Assembly: GCA_003605055.1 (NCBI GenBank)
Contig: QZKP01000028.1
Span: 1-34,623 of the forward strand
Reading direction: 5' to 3'
Source: Desulfarculus sp.
GTDB taxonomy: Bacteria; Desulfobacterota; Desulfarculia; Desulfarculales; Desulfarculaceae
DNA length: 34,623 nt
Numbering within the stretch: position 1 is the first letter of the stretch; the number at the start of each line of letters is the position of its first letter. The notes beneath the pieces are model-generated. The model ran no database searches. It saw nothing but the letters and a program-made list of their open reading frames with translations, and was not told where the DNA came from. Of this stretch, positions 24,644 through 34,444 are shown in pieces. The position numbers and the translations under genes were made by a program.

Positions 24644-24762
24644 AATACGTCACTTCCTGCGGGGCGTTATTAAATTTAAAGGGAGCGGAGCGCCCGCGGA
24701 TTCTTTTCCAAAAACCGACTTCCCGTTCCAGCATCATTTTTAAGGAAATCGCCTAAAGCCTC

Positions 24763-24791
24763 TTTACAGTCAGACGCAGGCAATTTATCTT
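24763..24791 (+). promoter_or_regulatory. Candidate promoter and C-rich leader of rho
   Basis: TTTACA (24763-24768, five of six), a 17-base spacer and TATCTT (24786-24791, four of six) form a plausible promoter. The leader that follows has C-rich, G-poor runs around 24795-24835, the sort of sequence Rho itself loads on. Autogenous attenuation, known for E. coli rho, is therefore possible here by inference. Confidence 0.45.
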
Positions 24792-24994
24792 GTGACCCCC
24801 GTCCCAGGGTCTGCGCCCATCCCCAAGCCCCCGCCCCGAGGCCTCGGGCCCCGGCGGGCCGATGAAGACCAACTAAACCAGTCGTAGAGAGCATGACCGA
24901 AACCAAGAACAACCGCAGCTACGAGAGACGGAGCCCCCGCGCCCCCAGACGAAACCAAGTCCCCGTTGAATCCAACGGTTCCGGAGGCGGCAGC

Positions 24995-26248
24995 ATGAAC
25001 ATTGTGCAGCTAAAGGAAAAACCCATCGCTGAATTGACGGCCATGGCCCGCGAGTTCAACATCGAGGGCGCGGCCGGCATGCGCAAGCAGGACCTGATCT
25101 TCGCCCTTTTGACCTCCCAGGCCGAGCGCAACGGGGCCATCTACGGCCTGGGCACCTTGGAGATACTGCCCGACGGGTTCGGCTTTTTGCGGGCGCCGGA
25201 CTACAACTACCTGCCCGGCCCGGACGACATATACGTCTCCCCCTCCCAGATCCGTCGCTTCAACCTGCGCACCGGCGACACCATCAGCGGCCAGATACGG
25301 CCCCCCAAGGAGGGCGAGCGCTACTTCGCCCTCTTGAAGGTGGAGGACATCAACCACGAGCCGCCCGAGGTGGCCCGGGACAAGATCCTCTTTGACAACC
25401 TGGTGCCGCTGTACCCCAACGAGCACCTGCGCCTGGAGGTGGAGGGCCAGTCCAAGAACTACTCGGCCCGGGTCATGGACCTGATGACCCCCATCGGCAA
25501 GGGCCAGCGCGGCCTGATCGTCAGCGCGCCGCGCACCGGCAAGACCATGCTCCTGCAGAACATCGCCAACTCCCTGGCCGTGAACCACCCGGAGGTGGTG
25601 CTCATCGTGCTCTTGATCGACGAGCGGCCCGAGGAGGTGACGGACATGCAGCGCTCGGTCAAGGGCGAGGTGATCTCCTCCACCTTTGACGAGCCGGCCC
25701 AGCGCCACGTGCAGGTGGCCGAGATGGTCATCGAGAAGGCCAAGCGCCTGGTGGAGCACAAGCGCGACGTGGTGATCCTCCTGGACTCCATCACCCGCCT
25801 GGCCCGGGCCTACAACACGGTGGTGCCCCCCAGCGGCAAGATTCTCTCCGGCGGCGTGGACTCCAACGCCCTGCACCGGCCCAAGCGCTTCTTCGGCGCG
25901 GCGCGCAACATCGAGGGCGGGGGCTCGCTGACCATCATCGCCACCGCCCTGATCGACACCGGCAGCCGCATGGACGAGGTGATCTTCGAGGAGTTCAAGG
26001 GCACCGGCAACATGGAGATACACCTGGACCGCAAGCTCAGCGACAAGCGCGTGTTCCCGGCCATAGACATCAACCGCTCCGGCACCCGCAAGGAGGAGCT
26101 CTTGCTGCCCGAGGCGGACCTGCACCGCATCTGGATATTGCGCAAGCTGCTGGGGCCGCTGACCCCGGTGGATTCCATGGAGTTCCTGCTGGAGAAGATG
26201 CACGGCACCAAGAGCAACGCCGAGTTCCTGGACTCCATGAGCCGCTAA
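24995..26248 (+). CDS. rho: Transcription termination factor Rho
   Basis: A hexameric RNA-dependent ATPase/helicase that ends transcription. From ATG 24995 it is 417 residues, close to the usual ~420. It starts [14 protein letters not shown], and the cold-shock-like primary RNA-binding site includes DGFGFLR and the long conserved [16 protein letters not shown]. The Walker A is APRTGKT, Walker B is [14 protein letters not shown], the Q-loop region is [16 protein letters not shown], and the R-loop is near [17 protein letters not shown] at 24983-24987, seven bases upstream, supports this start. An in-frame ATG at 24893 would add a 34-residue Arg/Gly/Ser-rich extension and cannot be excluded. Confidence 0.97.
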   Translation: MNIVQLKEKPIAELTAMAREFNIEGAAGMRKQDLIFALLTSQAERNGAIYGLGTLEILPDGFGFLRAPDYNYLPGPDDIYVSPSQIRRFNLRTGDTISGQIRPPKEGERYFALLKVEDINHEPPEVARDKILFDNLVPLYPNEHLRLEVEGQSKNYSARVMDLMTPIGKGQRGLIVSAPRTGKTMLLQNIANSLAVNHPEVVLIVLLIDERPEEVTDMQRSVKGEVISSTFDEPAQRHVQVAEMVIEKAKRLVEHKRDVVILLDSITRLARAYNTVVPPSGKILSGGVDSNALHRPKRFFGAARNIEGGGSLTIIATALIDTGSRMDEVIFEEFKGTGNMEIHLDRKLSDKRVFPAIDINRSGTRKEELLLPEADLHRIWILRKLLGPLTPVDSMEFLLEKMHGTKSNAEFLDSMSR

Positions 26249-26299
26249 CCGGGGACGGTCGGCCGCCGGGGCGGGGCCTGGGACGCCGCCCGGCCGCGA

Positions 26300-26327
26300 T
26301 TGCAAAAGCTAAACTAATCGTTATACT
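26300..26327 (+). promoter_or_regulatory. Candidate promoter of rpmE operon
   Basis: TTGCAA (26300-26305, four of six), a 16-base spacer and TATACT (26322-26327, five of six) lie about 40 bases before the rpmE ATG in an AT-rich pocket. Confidence 0.55.
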
Positions 26328-26364
26328 TCTTCTGCTTGCTACCCAGGTATCCAAGGAGATGGTC

Positions 26365-26646
26365 ATGAAAGAGGGCATTCACCCTGAGTTCAAATCGGTG
26401 TCCGTGCGCTGCGCCTGCGGCAACGAGTTCACCTCCGCCTCCACCAAGGACGAGATCCGGGTGGAGATATGCTCGGCCTGCCACCCCTTCTTCACCGGCA
26501 AGCAGAAACTGGTGGACAGCGCGGGACGCGTGGAGCGTTTCTACAAGAAGTACGCACACCTGGACCAGTACAAGGGCAAGGCGGACGAGCTCAAGGCCCA
26601 GCGCCTGGCCAAGGCCGATGGCGACGAGGAGCAGGGGGCTGAGTAA
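26365..26646 (+). CDS. rpmE: 50S ribosomal protein L31 (zinc-binding form)
   Basis: A 93-residue L31 of the C+ type: Cys16-x-Cys18 and Cys36-x2-Cys39 form the zinc site in VRCACGN and [14 protein letters not shown]. It contacts the ribosome central protuberance. It is longer than the ~70-residue E. coli protein owing to a charged C-terminal tail. I chose ATG 26365 because AAGGAG at 26353-26358 ends six bases upstream; ATG 26359 is too close to it. No zinc-free paralogue is in the window. Confidence 0.95.
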   Translation: MKEGIHPEFKSVSVRCACGNEFTSASTKDEIRVEICSACHPFFTGKQKLVDSAGRVERFYKKYAHLDQYKGKADELKAQRLAKADGDEEQGAE

Positions 26647-26670
26647 GAGAGCCCCGGCGGAGTCTAGCCG

Positions 26671-27609
26671 ATGAATCCGGCCAGGGTGGGCGGCCAGGCG
26701 GTCATCGAAGGGGTCATGATGAAGGCCCCGACCCGACTGTGCGTGGCCGTAAGGCGGCCCTCGGGCGAGATACTGGTCAAGAACGACCCCACCCGCTCCC
26801 TGGCCTCCCGCTGGCCCCTGCTGGGCTGGCCCTTCCTGCGCGGTCCGGTGGTTCTGGGCGAGACCCTGGTGCAGGGCATCCAGGCTCTGTCCTTCTCGGC
26901 CCAGCAGGCCCTGGAGGAGGAGGGGCAGGAGGTGGGCTCCTGGGCCTTGGCCGGCACCCTGCTGTTTGCCATCGCCGCGGGCCTGGGTCTGTTCGTGGCC
27001 GTGCCCCATCTGCTGGCCCTGGGCCTGGGCCGGGTGGTGCCCGGCGGCTACAACACCGGCAGCTTCTGGTTCCACCTGGTGGACGGGGCCATCAAGGTGG
27101 CCATCTTCGGCCTGTATCTGTGGCTCATATCCCTGATGCGCGACATCCGGCGGGTGTTCGAGTACCACGGGGCCGAGCACAAGGCCATCTTCTGCTACGA
27201 GCAGGGCGGCGAGCTGACCGTGGAGGGCGCCCGGGCCTATCCCCGGCTGCACCCCCGCTGCGGCACCGCCTTTCTGCTGGTGGTGCTGGTGGTTTCCATC
27301 CTGGTCTTCGCCCTGGCCCTGCCGGCCCTGCCGCGGCTGGCCCAGGCCGGCTGGCTGAACCAGGCGCTTTTGATAGGCCTTAAGATCGTCTTGATGCTGC
27401 CCATCGCCGGCATCTCCTACGAGGTGATCCGCCTGGCCGGCAACAAGCAGGGCCGCGGCCTGTGGGGAGCCCTGATCTGGCCCGGGTTGCAACTGCAGCG
27501 GCTCACCACCCGGGAGCCCAGCGACGACCAGATCGAGATAGCCCTGGCCGCGCTCAAGGCCGCCACCACCACCGGCCAGGAGGAGGGCCCCAGCCTCTGC
27601 GTGTTGTAG
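26671..27609 (+). CDS. DUF1385 family membrane protein
   Basis: A 312-residue DUF1385 protein. The N-terminal VGGQAVIEGVMMKAPTR is the family signature, and EYHGAEHKAIFCYE with two His and a Glu suggests metal binding, followed by HPRCGTAF. Hydrophobic segments occur near residues 90-125, 130-155, 205-230 and 235-260. The biochemical function is unknown. It commonly lies between rpmE and prfA, as here, so a link to translation or growth control is possible but unproven. Confidence 0.92.
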   Translation: MNPARVGGQAVIEGVMMKAPTRLCVAVRRPSGEILVKNDPTRSLASRWPLLGWPFLRGPVVLGETLVQGIQALSFSAQQALEEEGQEVGSWALAGTLLFAIAAGLGLFVAVPHLLALGLGRVVPGGYNTGSFWFHLVDGAIKVAIFGLYLWLISLMRDIRRVFEYHGAEHKAIFCYEQGGELTVEGARAYPRLHPRCGTAFLLVVLVVSILVFALALPALPRLAQAGWLNQALLIGLKIVLMLPIAGISYEVIRLAGNKQGRGLWGALIWPGLQLQRLTTREPSDDQIEIALAALKAATTTGQEEGPSLCVL

Positions 27610-27635
27610 GCGCGGCGGGGTTATAGTGACAGGTT

Positions 27636-28730
27636 ATGCAGTTCATTACTCCTCAGTTATTCAAGAAGCTCAAAGAGGTTGAGGCACGTTTCAACGAGGT
27701 GGAGCGCTCTCTGGCTGATCCGAAGCTGGCGGGCAACAGCGGCGCCTATCAAAAGGCGGCCAAGGAGCACGCCAATCTGGCCGAGGTAGTTGAAGTCTTC
27801 CGCCGGCTGCGGCGCCTAGACCAGGAAGTCGACGAGAATGCCCTCCTGCTAGATGACCCAGATACTGAGCTAGCCCAGTTGGCCGACCAAGAGATTGAAA
27901 ACGCTCGTCTGGAGATGGGGGCGCTTCTTAATCGGCTACAATTTTTACTCCTGCCCAAGGACCCCAACGACGACAAGAACGTGCTCCTGGAGGTGCGGGC
28001 CGGCACCGGCGGCGAGGAGGCGGCCCTGTTCGCCGCCGACCTGCTGCGCATGTACCTGCGCTTCGCCGAGCTCAAGGGCTGGAAGCATGAGATCATGTCC
28101 TCCCACCCCACCGACACCGGCGGCTTCAAGGAGGTGATCGTCCTGATCGCCGGCAAGGGGGCCTACAGCCAGCTCAAGTTCGAGTCCGGCGTGCATCGGG
28201 TGCAGCGGGTGCCGGCCACCGAGGCCCAGGGCCGCATCCACACCTCGGCGGTGACCGTGGCCGTGATGCCCGAGGCCGAGGAGGTGGAGCTGCAGATCAA
28301 TCCCGAGGAGCTGCGCATCGACGTGTTCCGCTCCTCGGGCCCCGGCGGCCAGCACGTCAACAAGACCGAAAGCGCGGTGCGCATCACCCACCTGCCCACC
28401 GGCCTGGTGGTCTCCTGCCAGGACGAGAAGAGCCAGCACAAGAACAAGGCCAAGGCCATGAAGGTGCTGCGCGCCCGCCTGTACGAGAAGATGCAGGACG
28501 AGCAGCAGCAGGAGCAGGCCGCCGCCCGGCGCTCCCTGGTGGGCAGCGGCGACCGCTCCGAGCGCATCCGCACCTACAACTTCCCCCAGGGCCGGGTCAC
28601 CGACCACCGCATCGGCCTGACGGTCTACAAGCTGGAGGCCGTGCTGGCCGGCGAGCTGGACCACATCATCCCGCCCTTGACCAACCACTTCCAGGCCGAG
28701 GCCCTCAAGGCCAGCGCCGTCGCCGCCTGA
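27636..28730 (+). CDS. prfA: Peptide chain release factor 1
   Basis: A 364-residue RF1, which reads UAA and UAG and triggers peptide release. The anticodon-like PAT motif is in [14 protein letters not shown], and the catalytic Gly237-Gly238-Gln239 is in [17 protein letters not shown]. The GGQ glutamine is the substrate of PrmC, encoded next. The ribosome binding site is weak (GACAGG). The first 108 codons (27636-27959) differ strongly in codon use: 38 of them end in A or T, whereas the following hundred codons nearly all end in G or C. The switch is abrupt and lies at the end of the N-terminal helical domain. Confidence 0.97.
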   Translation: MQFITPQLFKKLKEVEARFNEVERSLADPKLAGNSGAYQKAAKEHANLAEVVEVFRRLRRLDQEVDENALLLDDPDTELAQLADQEIENARLEMGALLNRLQFLLLPKDPNDDKNVLLEVRAGTGGEEAALFAADLLRMYLRFAELKGWKHEIMSSHPTDTGGFKEVIVLIAGKGAYSQLKFESGVHRVQRVPATEAQGRIHTSAVTVAVMPEAEEVELQINPEELRIDVFRSSGPGGQHVNKTESAVRITHLPTGLVVSCQDEKSQHKNKAKAMKVLRARLYEKMQDEQQQEQAAARRSLVGSGDRSERIRTYNFPQGRVTDHRIGLTVYKLEAVLAGELDHIIPPLTNHFQAEALKASAVAA

Positions 28731-28733
28731 CCG

Positions 28734-29601
28734 GTGGCCCAGAACTGGACCGTAGGCGATCTCATCCGCTGGGCCGCCGGCTACCTGAATGAACGCCAAG
28801 TAAGCTCCCCCCGCCTGAGCGGCGAGCTGTTGCTGGCCCAAGTGCTGGGCTGCCAGCGCCTGGATCTGTACCTGCGCTTTGACCAGCCCCTGGGGCCGGA
28901 GGAGCTGGCCGCCTTCAAGGCCCTGATCCTGCGCCGCCGGGCCCAGGAGCCGGTGGCCTACATCCTGGGCCGGCGGGAGTTCTATGGCCTGGAGTTCGGC
29001 GTGGGCCCGGGCGTATTGATCCCTCGGCCCGAGAGCGAGCACCTGGTGGAAGAGGCCCTGGCCCGCCTGGCCGGGGCGGAGGCGCCGCGCATCCTGGACC
29101 TGTGCACCGGCAGCGGGGCCGTGGCCCTGGCCCTGGTCCAGGAGCTGCCCTCGGCGGCGGTGGTGGCCTGCGACCTGTCCGGCCAGGCCTTGACCTACGC
29201 CCGGCAGAACGCCCAGAATCTAGGCCTGGGCGGGCGCGTGGCCTGGCTGCAGGGCGACCTCTGGGAGCCGGTGGCCGCGGCCGGCGGCTTCTTCGATCTG
29301 ATCGTTGCCAACCCGCCCTACGTGAGCCAGGCCGAGTGGGAGCGTCTGCCGCCCGAGGTGCGCGGCTACGAGCCCCCGGAGGCGCTGTTGGCCGGACCCG
29401 AGGGGCTGGACTTTCTGCGGCCCATCATCGCCGGCGCCGGGGCCCACCTGCGGCCCCAGGGCTGGCTGCTCACGGAGATCGGGGCCGGGCAGGGGCCGTC
29501 CGTGCGCCGCCTGGCCCAGCAGGCGGGCATCTTTATTGAGATAAGCCTGGTCAAGGACCTGGCCGGCCTGGAGCGGGTCTTGGTCTGCCAGAGAGGGGAC
29601 T

Positions 29602-29609
<8 letters not shown>
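28734..29609 (+). CDS. prmC: Release factor glutamine N5-methyltransferase
   Basis: A 291-residue PrmC (HemK) that methylates the GGQ glutamine of release factors. An N-terminal helical domain (~1-85) precedes the methyltransferase fold: LIPRPESEHLVEEAL, then SAM-binding ILDLCTGSGAVALAL and catalytic IVANPPYV. The family norm PRPETE is PRPESE here, a conservative change. It starts with GTG 28734 four bases after the prfA stop without a separate strong ribosome binding site, so coupling is likely. Its end overlaps murA by eight bases. Confidence 0.95.
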
Positions 29610-30873
<1,264 letters not shown>

Positions 30874-30926
30874 CCCAGCCTCCGTCCGCTGGCCCCAGGC
30901 AAGCCGTCCAAACCACCCCGGCCTGA

Positions 30927-30932
30927 TATAAA
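30927..30932 (+). promoter_or_regulatory. Candidate -10 element directly upstream of comEC
   Basis: TATAAA (30927-30932, five of six matches) ends ten bases before the comEC ATG, so transcription could start almost at the initiation codon. No good -35 is seen 17 bases upstream and no Shine-Dalgarno lies between, suggesting a leaderless or weakly translated mRNA. Confidence 0.3.
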
Positions 30933-30942
30933 ATGGACCGGC

Positions 30943-33381
30943 ATGCGCCTCCATCCCCTCATAGCGCCGGCCTGCGCCCTGATCCTGGGCATCGTGCTGG
31001 CCGCCTGGCTGGGGCCCTGGCCGGCCTGGCCTCTGTTGGCCGCGGCCGGGCTGGCCGGGGCCGGGCTGGCCTACAGCGGCCTGCGCGGCCGGGGCCTGCC
31101 CGTGTGGCTGTTGGCGGCGCTGTGCTTGCTGCTGGGCGCGGGGCTCTTGTCCGCCGAGCGGGCGCGGACCCTGCCGCCGGAGCACCTGGCCCGACTGGCC
31201 GACGGCCGGACGCACGCCCTGGTGGCCGACGTATACGGCGCGCCGGAGCCCACCACCCGCAACCCGCGCCTGCTCCTGGAGGCGCGGAGCCTGGACGGCC
31301 GCCCGGCCCGCGGCCTGCTGCGGCTCTCCCTGGGGCCTAGCCTGGCCTTGCCGCCGGTGGGCAGCCGGGTGTCGCTCCGCCTGCGCCTGAGCCCCATCAG
31401 CAACCTGGCCAACCCCGGCGGCTTTGACTACGCGGCCTACATGGCGGCCCAGGGCATCTGGGCGCGGGCCTACGCCGGCCAGGCCGCGGGCCTCACGGTG
31501 CAGGGGCCGGGCAGCCTGCCCTGGCCGCGCCTGCCCGTGCAGCGGGCCCGGGCCCGTCTGGGCGGCCTGCTGGACCGCCTGCCGCCGGGGCAGGGCAGGG
31601 AGCTGCTGCGGGCCCTGCTGCTAGGCCAGCGCGGCGGCCTGAACAACCACACCCGCGAGGCCTTCAGCGCCACGGGCACCGCCCACCTCATCGCCATCAG
31701 CGGGCTGCACATCGGCCTGGTCTGGGGCCTGGCCTTCCTGCTGCTGCGCCTGGCCCTCACGCTCTGGCCGCGCCTGGCCCTGGCCTGGCCCGCGCCCAAG
31801 CTGGCCGCCCTGGGCGCGCTCATGCCGGCGGCGGCCTACGCGGCCCTGGCCGGCGGCTCCGCCCCCACCCTGCGGGCCCTGATCATGATCGCCTGCCTGG
31901 CCGCGGCCCTGTGGGTGGGCCGCCCCTACCGCCCGGCCGGCGGCCTGGCCCTGGCCGCCCTGGTCATCGGCCTCATCTGGCCCGAAGCGCCTCTGACCGT
32001 CTCCTTCCAGCTCTCCTTCGTGGCCGTGGCCGCCATCCTGCTGGCCGCCGGGCCCCTGGCCCGCTGGCTGCAGCGGACCGGCCCCGGCTGGCGCTGGCTG
32101 GGCGGCCTGGCCGGCTGGCTGGCCGTAAGCGCGGTGGTGGGCCTGGCCGTTTGGCCCCTGAGCGTGCTGAGCTTCCATCAGCTCCCGGTGTACTCCCTGC
32201 CGGCCAACGCTCTGCTGATCCCCCTGGTGGCCATGTTCACCCTGCCCCTGGCCCTGCTGGCCGCGGGCCTGGGCCTCCTCTGGCCAGCCGGCGGCCTGTG
32301 GCTGCTGGGCCTGGCCTGGTGGCCGGCCGCGGGGGCCGTGGCCCTGGCCGGGTGGCTGGCCGCCCTGCCCGGGGCCCTGCACTATCTGGCCGGGCCTGGG
32401 CCCCTGGCCGCGGCCCTGATCTACGCGGCGGCCCTGGCCGGGTTGGCCCTTAAGGGCGCCTGGCGCTGGGCCTTGGCCGGCCCCCTGGCCGCGGCGGCGC
32501 TCTTGGCGGCCCTCGTCCAGGCCGCGCCGCCGGCGGCCGACGGCCGCCTTACGGCCTGGGTGTTGGACGTGGGGCAGGGCTCGGCCGCGGTGGTGCGCCT
32601 GCCCCAGGGCCAGGTGCTGGTCATTGACGGCGGCGGCTGGCCGGGCAGCGACTTCGACTTCGGCCGCGGGGTGCTGGCCCCCTTCTTCTGGTCCCAGGGC
32701 CTGCCGCGGCCCACGGCGGTGGCCTGCTCCCACGCGGACGCGGACCACGCCGGCGGCCTGAGCTTTTTGGTGCGCTGGCTGAGGCCTAAGGCCCTGTGGA
32801 CCAACGGCGCGCCGGCCGCGGGCGGCTGGTACGGCCGCCTGCTGGCCGCGGCCCGGGAAAGGCGGGTGCCGGTGCTCACCCCGGCTACGCTTCTGGCGGA
32901 GTGGGAGCTGGGCGGGGCCCGGCTGCGCCTGGCCTGGCCCCGGCCCGGGGCGGCGACGGCCGGCCGCAGCCAGAACGACCTATCCTTGTGGCTGGGCCTG
33001 GGCCTGGGCGAAACCTGGCTCTGGCTGCCCGGGGACGCGGGGCCCGCGGTGGAGCGGGAGGTGGCCCCGGCCCTGCCCGCGGCCGGCCGGCAAGTGCTCT
33101 TGGCGCCGCACCACGGGGGCAAGGGCTCCTGCACGCAAGAGCTGCTGGCCCGGCTGCGGCCCCAGGCGGTGGTGTTCTCGGCCGGCTGCGGCGGCCGCTA
33201 CGCCACGCCGCGGCCCGAGGTGCTGGCCCGGGTGCTGGCCAGCGGGGCCCGGGCCTACAGCACCGCCTCCGGCGGCTGCCTGACCCTGGTCAGCGACGGC
33301 CGCGACTGGAGCATCAGGCCCTACCTGGACCCGCCGCGGTCCTGCGGCGCGGCCCTGCTGCGGCCGGCCGCTCCAAGATAA
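30943..33381 (+). CDS. comEC: ComEC/Rec2 DNA-uptake channel protein
   Basis: An 812-residue inner-membrane protein of natural transformation. It has an N-terminal two-helix region and an OB-like domain (~75-185), then a multi-helix Competence domain with the signature HLIAISGLHIGLVWG near 245. The C-terminal metallo-beta-lactamase-like domain begins AWVLDVGQGSAAVV and carries SHADADHAGG and APHHGGKGS, the metal-ligand motifs of the putative nuclease that degrades one strand. All parts are intact, so the organism may be naturally competent, though no other com genes are in the window. It is extremely Ala/Leu/Gly-rich. It converges with the MerR-type gene. Confidence 0.93.
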   Translation: MRLHPLIAPACALILGIVLAAWLGPWPAWPLLAAAGLAGAGLAYSGLRGRGLPVWLLAALCLLLGAGLLSAERARTLPPEHLARLADGRTHALVADVYGAPEPTTRNPRLLLEARSLDGRPARGLLRLSLGPSLALPPVGSRVSLRLRLSPISNLANPGGFDYAAYMAAQGIWARAYAGQAAGLTVQGPGSLPWPRLPVQRARARLGGLLDRLPPGQGRELLRALLLGQRGGLNNHTREAFSATGTAHLIAISGLHIGLVWGLAFLLLRLALTLWPRLALAWPAPKLAALGALMPAAAYAALAGGSAPTLRALIMIACLAAALWVGRPYRPAGGLALAALVIGLIWPEAPLTVSFQLSFVAVAAILLAAGPLARWLQRTGPGWRWLGGLAGWLAVSAVVGLAVWPLSVLSFHQLPVYSLPANALLIPLVAMFTLPLALLAAGLGLLWPAGGLWLLGLAWWPAAGAVALAGWLAALPGALHYLAGPGPLAAALIYAAALAGLALKGAWRWALAGPLAAAALLAALVQAAPPAADGRLTAWVLDVGQGSAAVVRLPQGQVLVIDGGGWPGSDFDFGRGVLAPFFWSQGLPRPTAVACSHADADHAGGLSFLVRWLRPKALWTNGAPAAGGWYGRLLAAARERRVPVLTPATLLAEWELGGARLRLAWPRPGAATAGRSQNDLSLWLGLGLGETWLWLPGDAGPAVEREVAPALPAAGRQVLLAPHHGGKGSCTQELLARLRPQAVVFSAGCGGRYATPRPEVLARVLASGARAYSTASGGCLTLVSDGRDWSIRPYLDPPRSCGAALLRPAAPR

Positions 33382-33430
33382 GGGCCCGGGGCCGCGCGGC
33401 CCCGGGCCCGGAGAACAGCTTGGTCGCGGA

Positions 33431-33835
33431 TCAACGGCCGGTGAGGCCGTCCACTAGGGACAGGGTGCGGCCCTGGATCTCGCGCAGGCGACCCACCTGC
33501 TCCTCCAAGGCGGCCACCTGGGCCTTGAGCGCGGCCACCTCGGCGCGCAGGGCGGCCGTCTCGCCGGGAGCGGCCGCGGCCGGGGCCCCGCCGCTCAAGG
33601 CCTGCCGGGCCTGGCGCAGGCTGAGCCCCTGCTCCTTGAGCATCCTCCGCAGCTCCTGGAGCCGCGCCACGGCCTGGGGGCTGAACAGCCGCCGCCGGCC
33701 GGCCCCCCGGCTGACCCCCAGGTATTCCTCGAACTGCTGGTCGTAAAAGCGGATGGTGGCGGCGGAGATGCCGGTCGCGGCCACCACCTGCTTGATGGTC
33801 ATCAACCGGCTCTGGGGCTCGGGCGGGTTGCTCAT
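33431..33835 (-). CDS. MerR-family transcriptional regulator
   Basis: A 134-residue regulator. Residues 12-80 form the winged helix of the MerR family: MTIKQVVAATGISAATIRFYDQQF, then RRRLFSPQAVARLQELRRMLKEQGLSLRQARQAL. Residues ~93-125 are a heptad-like coiled coil (AALRAEVAALKAQVAALEEQ) for dimerisation. No cysteine or ligand-binding effector domain is present, so the inducer is unknown; the short form resembles GlnR- and TnrA-like or HspR-like regulators. GGGAGAAGG lies upstream of the ATG. It is divergent from the gene at 33941, with mirror-image -10 elements between them. Confidence 0.9.
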   Translation of the reverse strand: MSNPPEPQSRLMTIKQVVAATGISAATIRFYDQQFEEYLGVSRGAGRRRLFSPQAVARLQELRRMLKEQGLSLRQARQALSGGAPAAAAPGETAALRAEVAALKAQVAALEEQVGRLREIQGRTLSLVDGLTGR

Positions 33836-33869
33836 GTAAACCTTCTCCCTGCATTGGCCTAAACCTTCC

Positions 33870-33919
33870 TATAGCACGGCCCCTGGCCGGGGGACAAGAT
33901 TGAGCGCCTGTGCTATATT
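33870..33919. promoter_or_regulatory. Mirror-image divergent promoter region
   Basis: TATAGCAC (33870-33877) is exactly complementary to GTGCTATA (33910-33917). On the plus strand the right arm gives the -10-like TATATT (33914-33919), and on the minus strand the left arm gives TATAGG. The two would drive the gene at 33941 and the MerR gene respectively, and the same repeat could be an operator for the MerR dimer, though its 32-base separation is longer than a usual single MerR site. Confidence 0.4.
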
Positions 33920-33940
33920 CGAACTCCGTAGAGGAAGGCC

Positions 33941-34444
33941 GTGGATACCGCCAGCCAAACCCTTAGCCCCGTGAAGTTCGTCCGCTGGGAACGGTGGGTT
34001 CTGTCGCTGCTGCTGGCCGTGTGCCTGTTCCTGGCCGTGCAGGGCAAGGCCCGCCGGGAGCCCGAGCCGGTGCTGTTGTTCCTGGAGCGGGCCGCGCGCA
34101 TCGAGGCGGCCCTGGAGCGCTTCGCGGCCGAGCACAAAGGCGCCTTCCCGCCCGACGCCTTCAGCGTGCGCCGGCCCCACGGCCTGGACGACCGCTACAT
34201 CAAATGGGACCAGGCCTGGCTGATAGACTACGAGGTGCACCCCAACGGCCAGGGAGGCCGGTACGTGTGCCTGGAGTTCGTGGGGCCGCGGGGCAAGCGG
34301 GAGTACCTGGGCCTGTGCAACCGGCCCGAGATCCGGCAGCGCTACGGACGGGGCCAGGCCATCCCCCTCTACGACCACCGCATCTGGGTGATACGCGAAC
34401 AGGCGCCCATCATGCCCGCCCCGCCCCGGCGGCGGGGCCGCTGA
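33941..34444 (+). CDS. Membrane-anchored protein of unknown function
   Basis: A 167-residue protein starting at GTG 33941, with AGAGGA at 33930-33935. One hydrophobic segment (~18-37, WVLSLLLAVCLFLAVQG) acts as signal anchor. It is followed by a helical stretch (LLFLERAARIEAALERFAAEHKGAFPPDAF) that resembles the N-terminal helix of pseudopilin/type II secretion G proteins, although the family's N-terminal methylation motif is absent. The C-terminal part has DYEVHPNGQGGRYVCLEFVG, rather like pilin beta strands. The pseudopilin resemblance is speculative. The next gene starts right after its stop. Confidence 0.65.
   Translation: MDTASQTLSPVKFVRWERWVLSLLLAVCLFLAVQGKARREPEPVLLFLERAARIEAALERFAAEHKGAFPPDAFSVRRPHGLDDRYIKWDQAWLIDYEVHPNGQGGRYVCLEFVGPRGKREYLGLCNRPEIRQRYGRGQAIPLYDHRIWVIREQAPIMPAPPRRRGR

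Noticed and set aside
24610..24657. Direct repeat CGTCACTTCC (24610-24619 and 24648-24657) as attachment site
   Set aside because: Ten bases only, one copy inside the coaE end, no mobile gene between or beside them; likely chance.
24676..24912. 78-codon minus-strand open frame in the rho leader
   Set aside because: No ribosome binding site or family resemblance; it covers the probable rho promoter and leader.
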